Below are positions 57,218 to 64,000 of a stretch of 64,000 nt of DNA, piece after piece; positions within the stretch are counted from its first letter, which is position 1, and each line of letters begins with the position of its first letter. Both the position numbers and the translations under genes were made by a program. The DNA comes from Oscarella lobularis (Eukaryota; Porifera; Homoscleromorpha; Homosclerophorida; Oscarellidae), in assembly GCF_947507565.1 (NCBI RefSeq), contig NC_089185.1:434001-498000 (forward strand). Reading direction: 5' to 3'. The notes under the pieces are model-generated. The model saw nothing but the letters and a program-made list of their open reading frames with translations. It was not told the origin of the DNA and searched no databases.

Positions 57218-60200
57218 ATGGCGGCTAAAGTTCTCGTTCTCGGCGGAGGCGGACGAGAGCACGCTCTCGCTTGGAAGCTATCCCTTTCTCCGCACGTATC
57301 GTGCGTTTACGTGGCGCCAGGCAACGCCGGAATTCCCCTATCGGGTCGAATCGCTCGCACAAAGGACGTGAATAGCGACGATCACGCTTCCCTCGTGTCG
57401 TGGTGCCTCGAAAAAGTCATCGATCTCGTCGTCGTCGGTCCCGAAGCGCCTCTAGCGAACGGAATCGCCGATTCGTTGGCGAGCGCGAACGTCCGATGCT
57501 TCGGACCGTCTGCGAGCGCGGCGCGCATCGAATCGAGCAAAAAGTTCGCCAAAGAGTTCATGCAACGCCACGGGATACCGACGGCGCGTTGGGAGACGTT
57601 CGACAGCGACGAAATCGACGCCGCGTGTCGGCACATCGACGAGGGGGCTTCCTATTCGGCGTTGGTCGTGAAGGCGAGTGGACTCGCCGCTGGAAAAGGA
57701 GTCGTCGTAGCGCGCGACAAGGACGAAGCCAAACGGGCGGTGATGGATATGCTTCAAGTGTGTCGTCGGCGATATCTTGCCAATTTTTGCGCGAGACTTT
57801 TGTCCGGGTTTAGAATAAACGGTTTGGTTCCGCTGGCGAGACGATTGTCATTGAAGAATATTTGGAAGGAGAAGAATTTTCGGTGGGACGGGCAAAACGA
57901 TTTTTTTGCGATTTTTTGACGTCACTCTTCGCTTCAAGGTTCTGGCATTTTCTGACGGGCAAAGCATTGCATTGATGCCTCCATCACAAGACCACAAGCG
58001 TCTCCTCGACAACGACGAGGGACCGAATACGGGGGGAATGGGAGCCTACAGTCCGTGTCCTCAAGTATGACGAAAAACGTCTTCTTGTCCAGTCTTAATT
58101 CTTGTCTAGGTTTCTAGTGATCTTCTTGAGAAAATCCGTGAAGACATTCTGATGCCTGCCGTCAAGGGACTAAGTCAAGAGGGGTCTCCTTACGTTGGAG
58201 TCCTTTACGCCGGTCTCATGTTAACCAAATCAGGACCCCGCGTCTTGGAATTCAATTGTCGTTTCGGCGACCCAGAAACGCAGGTTAAATAAACGACAGA
58301 AGTAGATGAAAGAGAAAGTGATTTTTTCCTTGTACAGGTTCTTCTTCCCATATTGGAGTCTGACTTATTCACCGTCATGAAGGCGTGTGTTGACGGTCGT
58401 CTTTTATCCTCAATGCCAATCTTTTCCTCTTCGAAATATTGCGCCGCCGTTGTCATGGCCAGTGCCGGTTACCCTGGCTCCTATCCCAAAGGAAAATTGA
58501 TCACTGGTGCAAAGGATGCCGATTCTTTGCCAGGAGTTCAAGTCTTTCACGCGGGAACGGCTTGCAACGAGAAAGGCGATCTCGTAACGGCAGGTGGACG
58601 GGTTCTTGCCGTCTCAGCCGTCAGTTCGTCATTGAAGGAAGCCGTTGATTATGCTTACAAAGGAGTGGAGGCTATCAAATTCGAAGGAGCCCAATATCGA
58701 AAAGACGTTGCCTCTCTTGGCTTGAAAAGGTTGTAGCCGGATTAGTACGATTTGCACGTGCCTCTCAGTCCGCGTTTGCTTCGTAATAAACGAATTTGTT
58801 TGCCTAGCGTTGTGTCGACGTTTCGTCAATTGACGTACGAAAGTGCCGGAGTCGACATCGCGGCGGGAAACGCTCTCGTCGATGCCATTAAGCCCCTATC
58901 CGAAATGACGAAACGCGCGGGTTGCGTTGGAAGTCTCGGCGGATTCGGCGCGCTGTTCGACTGCAAAAGCGCCGGATTCAGCGATCCAATACTTGTCAGC
59001 GGAACGGACGGCGTTGGAACCAAGCTGAAGGTTCAATGTCCAATCTCAATTACTACGCGTAACGCTGCCTTTTTAGGTTGCTCAGTCATTTCAATTTCAC
59101 GAGACGGTGGGAATCGATCTCGTCGCCATGTGCGCCAACGACGTCTTAGCCCACGGAGCCGAACCCCTCTTTTTTCTCGATTGTTTTTCAACGGGAAAAC
59201 TCGACGTGGAAATCGCCAAATCAGTGGTAAGTACCGTTTGCACCGCGCCGCCACTGCCGCGTATCTATACATGTCCCCGCAGATTTCCGGGATAGGTGAG
59301 GGATGCAAGAGAGCTGGCTGCGCTCTCACTGGCGGCGAGACGGCAGAAATGCCCGGCATGTATCAGGCAGGCGAATACGACTTGGTTGGGTTTGTTGTGG
59401 GAGCTTACGAGCGCGGTCAGCATCTGCCTCGTCTTTCCGAAATCCGTTCTGGTGACTGTCTCATTGGGCTAGCCTCGTCGGGTCTTCATAGCAACGGTTT
59501 CAGTCTCGTTCGCAAAGTGGTTCGCGATTTGGATCTCTCCTACGAAGACGAAGTGCAATTTTGCACCGCCGCCGCCGCCGCCGCCGACGATGCGACGAGT
59601 CGATTGGGTAATGTGCTGCTGACTCCGACGCGGATTTACGTTCGATCCGTTTTGCCCGTACTGCGTCGAGGACGAGTGAAAGCGTTCGCTCACATTACGG
59701 GCGGGGGCTTGCTCGAGAATATTCCTCGCGTGCTGCCGAGTGGATTCGAAGCTCGGTTGGACGCGTCCTCGTGGCACGTTCAGCCCATTTTCGGCTGGCT
59801 CGCCAAGGCGGGAAACATCGATTCTGCAGAAATGGCCAAAACGTTCAACCTCGGCTTGGGTGCGGTACTCGTTGTAGGGCACGCTGACGTTGACGACGTT
59901 CTACTCGAACTGCACGAAGCAGGTGAAAAGGCGTGGAATGTGGGCAGCGTCGAAAAAAGCGGCTCTGGTTCAAAAGTAAAAATTGGCAATTTGGCGAGCT
60001 CGGTGCAAGCGGCGTTTCGTCTTACCGACCCACTTGCCGTTGCCGTTGCTCGGAGAACAGTCGCTAGGAAATCGAAGAAAAAGAAAGTCGGCGTTCTCAT
60101 ATCAGGAACGGGAACTAATCTTCAGGCGTTGATCGACAGCACGAAACGTTGCAACTACGCCGAGATCGTCCTAGTCGTATCCAACGTGCCGAACGTCGAA

Positions 60201-60741
60201 GGATTGAAGCGCGCCGAAAGAGCCGACATACCAACGGAGGTAAAGAGAAAAATCTCTGTCCTTTTCGATATGATTGGCCTGACGGATTTTTCAGGTAATA
60301 CCTCATAAGAAGTACAAATCTCGTCGAGCCTTTGATTCGGCTGTGCACGAAGCTCTGACGAAAGCCGACGTCGATATCGTTTGTTTGGCCGGATTCATGC
60401 GAATCGTTGGCGTCGACTTCGTGAATCGATGGCAAGGCAAACTCGTCAACATTCACCCGTCTCTGCTTCCTTCGTTTCCCGGCATGCGAGCGCACGAGTG
60501 CGTTCTAGAGGCGGGCGTTCGCGTCTCCGGCTGCACCGTTCATTTCGTCGAGGAAAAAGTCGACGCCGGCGCGATTATCGTTCAAGAAACGGTCGCCGTC
60601 TATCCCGACGACACCGTCGAAAGTCTGTCGGCTCGAGTGAAGACGGCCGAGCATCGAGCCTATCCGGAGGCGCTGCGATTGCTGGCAACGGGAAAAGTAT
60701 CGAGAGGCAAGGACGGAAAAGTCGTCTGGATGAATTCGTAG
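57218..60741 (+). CDS. GART: Trifunctional purine synthesis enzyme GARS-AIRS-GART
   Basis: Catalyses steps 2, 3 and 5 of de novo IMP synthesis in the cytosol. [240 protein letters not shown]. The domain order matches animal GART, with one AIRS copy. Catalytic segment HPSLLPSF and the downstream Asp of VDAG are present. The intron between GARS and AIRS (58730-58807) carries an immediate stop and an AATAAA, treated separately. Confidence 0.97.
58785..58790 (+). promoter_or_regulatory. AATAAA inside the GART GARS/AIRS intron
   Basis: The hexamer lies in the 78-nt intron between the GARS and AIRS coding parts, 17 nt before its CCTAG acceptor, with a GT-rich stretch (GTTGTGTCG) just after the acceptor. 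Reading past the donor meets TAG after two codons (58734-58736). Together these could yield a GARS-only transcript. Confidence 0.55.
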
Positions 60742-60813
60742 CTTGTTATCTACAAAACAAAGAAAACAGAAGAAACGTTTATGAGAGACGTACACTTTGT
60801 CGTGCATTGTTAG

Positions 60814-63298
60814 TTAGATCTTGTAGTCGATGTCTCCCGGTGTATCAGGAATTTCTGCTGACGCTCTCTTCGGTGTCTCGACTTGGGCGGCCAACTGCGA
60901 ATGACGGTCGGGAAGGGCAGGACCAGATTGACGTTTCTTAAGGTCGAGATTCGACTCGTCGAGCGACGAAACGTTGACTGGCCGCCGTGCGGGGTGCATT
61001 TCAATGTAAGCTTCTGGCTGTGCGACGTGCATTTCAATGTAAGCTTCTTCCTGAACAGGTCCCAGTTCTTCGTAGAGTGCCTCGTTGACGTGACCTTCTT
61101 CTGGAGACATCTCAGCGCTCATGCTCTGACGGGGAGAGATGAGGCGACGACTGTCTTGAGGAAATTGCGTTTGAGAGTAGCGCGGTCCGCCCGGATAGAG
61201 TCCTGACGGCGTAGGAACGAATCCCCCTCGCTCCATCGTGCCTGCATTCGAGTTGTAGCCACTTTCGGGATAGTAGCCCGAATGGCGTGGGTCTGTGGAA
61301 GGATAGGCCGGACGAGAGTGGATATTCGGATGGTGGGCCGCCCCGACTGTGCGAGCATGATCACCAATCTATCAAGGAGTTAGTTTGCCACCTTTCTGCC
61401 GCAAGCGTCCCCTTCTTACCGCATATGACGCTCCTTTGCGGGACGCCTTCATATAATGAACGGACATTTGTTGGTGTCTCTTTTCCTTTGCTCTGTATAG
61501 ATAAAAATTGAACTTTTGCAAGTAAGTTTTTATTGGTTTTAGTTACTTTCGCTTGCAATAAGAAGCGCAGCAGGCAATGATGGAGATTAGAATGAGAAGA
61601 AGGACTCCTCCGCCGATAGCCATCCAGATATAAACTTTCAGACCTCCTACCACCATGTCTGCAGAAAGGACACGCCATGTACACAGCAATAGGCAAACAC
61701 AGCACGACTGTACCAAAAAAACCGGGCGAGGAAGTAGTAGACGAGGCAGTAGACGAGGCAGTAGGTGCTGGCGTTCTAAACACAACTGTCGTCCCCAGGT
61801 CGGTTTTCTGAGTTACAGTAGATGCAGCGGTTGTCGTTGGAATGAGAGTAGGACTAGCTGACGGCATCTCGGGCACCACGGTACCTAACAGTACAGACTA
61901 AAAAGGCTTTCGGCTTTCAAATAGCGCCTCACCTCCTCCTCCTCCTAAACTCAGTTTGTATTTTTTATGAATAGTTCCGGCTCTGTTTCTAACGTAGCAG
62001 ACGTAGAGACCGCTGTCTTCAGACGAGTTTAATTTTTTGATAGTCAAGGATAAGGCATTGGGATCCACGTAGTAGTTGACATTGTCGGATTCAATTTTTT
62101 TGCTGTCTTTATACCACGTGACGAATGGAAACGGCTTTCCTGTAGCCGCACAAGGTAACCTAAAGTCTTGGCCAACGATAGCTTGGGTAGGAGACGAAAC
62201 CGACCTAAATTTCGGTGGAACTAAAGAACGACAATTCACATACAGCTAGCGCGAGAAGAAACGCGAGCGCGTACCGTCAAATGCGAGTGTAAAACTAGCC
62301 GAAACGCTCATTGCTCCACTGACGGCGAAACAGGTAAAAACTCCTTCGTCGCCCGTTGAAGTGTGAAAAATGATAAACTTGCTCGAAGTGGCGCTGTTGA
62401 CTATAGTAGATCTCGATATAAGAGAAAGGCTATTGGGATAGTTCCAAGTAAACGACGCCTTGTCGGTTCCAGTGACGGAACAGGTTAGTGTAAGAGGATC
62501 GCGTTCAACGACGGTAGAAGAAGGGCTAATTGACGCTTGAAATGTGGCAAATTGAACGCAAATGTCATCAAAGTAGGCAACGTTCGCCGAAGGGCGCTGA
62601 CCGGCCGTCCGCGGCGAGGGCATCAAATAAATCGACATTTCGTCGACGGTAGACGGGAGAGAAAAACTAGCGGAGTACGAAGCCCAAGAGATGTTGTTTC
62701 CAGACGCCTGTAAGTCCGTGCTAGCTAAAGTTTTAATCAGACGACTTGTCGAATCAAACGCTTGGGCCTGGATAAGTGGCGAGCCTTCCCTAACGATCTT
62801 GTCTCGTTTCATCGAGGCACTGTGAAAGAGGAAATTGAAAGGAAACGGAGACGAGAAACTACGAGAAAACGAACGACGTACCTAATTGTTACGATCGATG
62901 CGTTTCTCAAAGTTCGAAAGTTTTGCTTCAGCTGTCCTTTGCCGCCGTTAGCCGTTTCAATGCCCTTCGTCGCGATTTGGAAGTGTTCATTGACTACAGA
63001 TAACGAAAATAATACTCCACGAAGACAAAAAAGAAGGAAATTTACCAACTGCCGCTCCGCTTGAATTATACTGAGGCTGGGATGCGATCCAGTCATTCAA
63101 GCCAAACTTCGCCTGAGAATTTGTGACGTAATTTCCGACGCAATCTGTTCACAACGAAACCAGTAAGAAAACCGCTCTTAAATCAATACCTAGTCTACCT
63201 TCAGCCGCCGCGAAGTCGCGAAGAACAGTCAGAACAGCAAGCAACGTCAGTACATAAAAATAACGGGCTCCGCCCTCTGGGCAAGATGATGCCTGCAT
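60814..63298 (-). CDS. Type I membrane receptor: jelly-roll-like domain, two Ig domains, YxxM tail
   Basis: Signal peptide RYFYVLTLLAVLTVLRDFAAA, using ATG 63298 (in-frame ATGs at 63313 and 63349 also exist). The first extracellular part (GLNDWIASQPQ, GKGQLKQNF, SASFSLPSTVDEMSIYL, NVAYFDDICVQF) looks like a carbohydrate-binding or galactose-binding jelly roll; this is tentative. Two Ig domains follow: LTLTCSVTG...GVFTCFAVSG and FRLPCAATGKPFPFVTWYKD...SGLYVCYVRNRAG. Next are a Thr/Ser-rich stalk and a helix IWMAIGGGVLLLILISIIA with CCASYCKRK after it. The cytoplasmic tail is about 200 residues, with tyrosine motifs LYEEL and two AYIEMH copies, ending GDIDYKI. No kinase or phosphatase domain was found. 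Family not recognised. Confidence 0.78.
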
Positions 63299-63466
63299 AA
63301 CGCTCCAAAGCATTCGATTTTTCAACCACACGTATAGGATGTGCAACAAACAAATAAAGAAATGAAGAGACGACTTAAGAGACTTCGTTCCGACTACTGG
63401 GCGTTCTGTTTTAGTGTCACGTGAAGAAGCACGCGTTCACGTGAGATTATGGGATGACCTTTGTAT

Positions 63467-64000
63467 TTAGTGGAAGTGTTGAGTTAATTTTGTGAAAAGA
63501 CGCGATTGGTGACGATAGAGCATGTTTTCGATGTCTTCTCCGAGTTCGTAGTCCATGGCATCCCATTCGGGATCGCGAAACGAGAAAACGCACCAGCTCC
63601 ACTTGTGCCTGTCAAAGATGTCAATAAGATCAGTCAGATACTGAGCAGCTCCTTCGATTCCTCGACAACAGCCAAATTCGCCGACGAAAATTCGGCTCGA
63701 AGGAATATCGTTGATTTTCTGAAAATTCACAACGGGCTGTAGAAATTTCTCCAAAGCATCTCGATTCCAAAACAAGGTTTCGCTCGTGTGTATCTGCCAG
63801 CGAGAAACGTCGCCTGGATAAACGAACTTCTTAAAACGATTTAGAGCCCTTTTCGTCAACAGTCGAGGATGATACATATGAAACGAATAGACGACAAGAG
63901 GATCGTCAAACGTTCTCATATACTTGAACGTCGTCGGAAAAGCCCAGTAACTGCTTTCAACGATAATAGCCGTGGACTTGTCGTGCTTTCGTATGGAAGC
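63467..64000 (-). CDS. Glycoside hydrolase family 5-like enzyme, partial (3' end)
   Basis: The reading frame is open to the right edge of the window, so only the C-terminal 177 residues are present. Landmarks are VESSYWAFPTTFKYMRT, LVVYSFHMYHPRLLT, a tryptophan helix region, IFVGEFGCCRG with the candidate nucleophile Glu, and WCVFSFRDPEWDAMDYELG, ending TQHFH. This arrangement (HMY, VGEFG, W-rich strand near the end) is typical of GH5 cellulase-type TIM barrels. The acid/base NEP motif would lie outside the window. No intron is visible in the part shown. It could be a native animal gene or an old horizontal acquisition; nothing here decides. Confidence 0.75.
   Translation of the reverse strand, partial: ASIRKHDKSTAIIVESSYWAFPTTFKYMRTFDDPLVVYSFHMYHPRLLTKRALNRFKKFVYPGDVSRWQIHTSETLFWNRDALEKFLQPVVNFQKINDIPSSRIFVGEFGCCRGIEGAAQYLTDLIDIFDRHKWSWCVFSFRDPEWDAMDYELGEDIENMLYRHQSRLFTKLTQHFH

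Noticed and set aside
58752-60308. Separate AIRS-GART gene starting at 58752
   Set aside because: The preceding GARS part joins it through a GT-AG intron that gives a continuous animal-type trifunctional protein; the ATG at 58752 lies inside that intron.

Overview
The window is a gene-dense stretch of an animal nuclear genome. Nineteen protein-coding loci occupy about 64 kb. Most genes are split by many short GT-AG introns (about 45-80 nt), and intergenic gaps are often under 300 bp. The contents (giant cadherin, CAMSAP with CKK domain, Integrator subunit, Ig receptor, GILT, espin-like ankyrin protein, trifunctional GART) point to a metazoan. The compactness and short introns suggest an early-branching one such as a sponge, perhaps a homoscleromorph; that lineage call is inference only.

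Layout from left to right: ZRANB3 (+), transgelin-like (-), CEP126-like (+), NUP54 (-), INTS13/Asunder (+), then a gene-poor 4.2 kb interval (12.7-17.0 kb) holding a TIR-bounded MITE-like element. A minus-strand block follows: CAMSAP, GILT, an espin-like ankyrin protein, a cadherin with about 36 EC repeats (23.5-39.0 kb), and the DNA polymerase zeta catalytic subunit REV3L (39.7-46.6 kb). After that come a multi-sushi secreted protein (+), FAM76 (-), DYNLT1 (+), an intronless MGCGSS-type acylated orphan (+), USP16/45 (-), YJU2/CCDC94 (+), GART (+), an Ig-domain type I receptor (-) and the 3' part of a GH5 glycosidase (-) cut by the window edge.

The genes are not an operon-like pathway. Notable groupings are two DNA-damage-tolerance enzymes (ZRANB3, REV3L) and many head-to-head housekeeping pairs (NUP54/INTS13, FAM76/DYNLT1, USP16/YJU2) that probably share bidirectional promoters. 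Convergent pairs have stop codons only 39-72 bp apart, so their 3' UTRs must nearly meet or overlap.

The most unusual signals are a NUP54 whose first 254 residues contain no phenylalanine (LG repeats replace FG repeats), a GART intron that carries an immediate stop plus a poly(A) signal, a very short intron in the REV3L zinc-finger tail, a 19-nt microexon in ZRANB3, and an orphan acylated protein with an internal duplication. All exon joins were made by eye from splice signals and remembered family alignments; no search was run.
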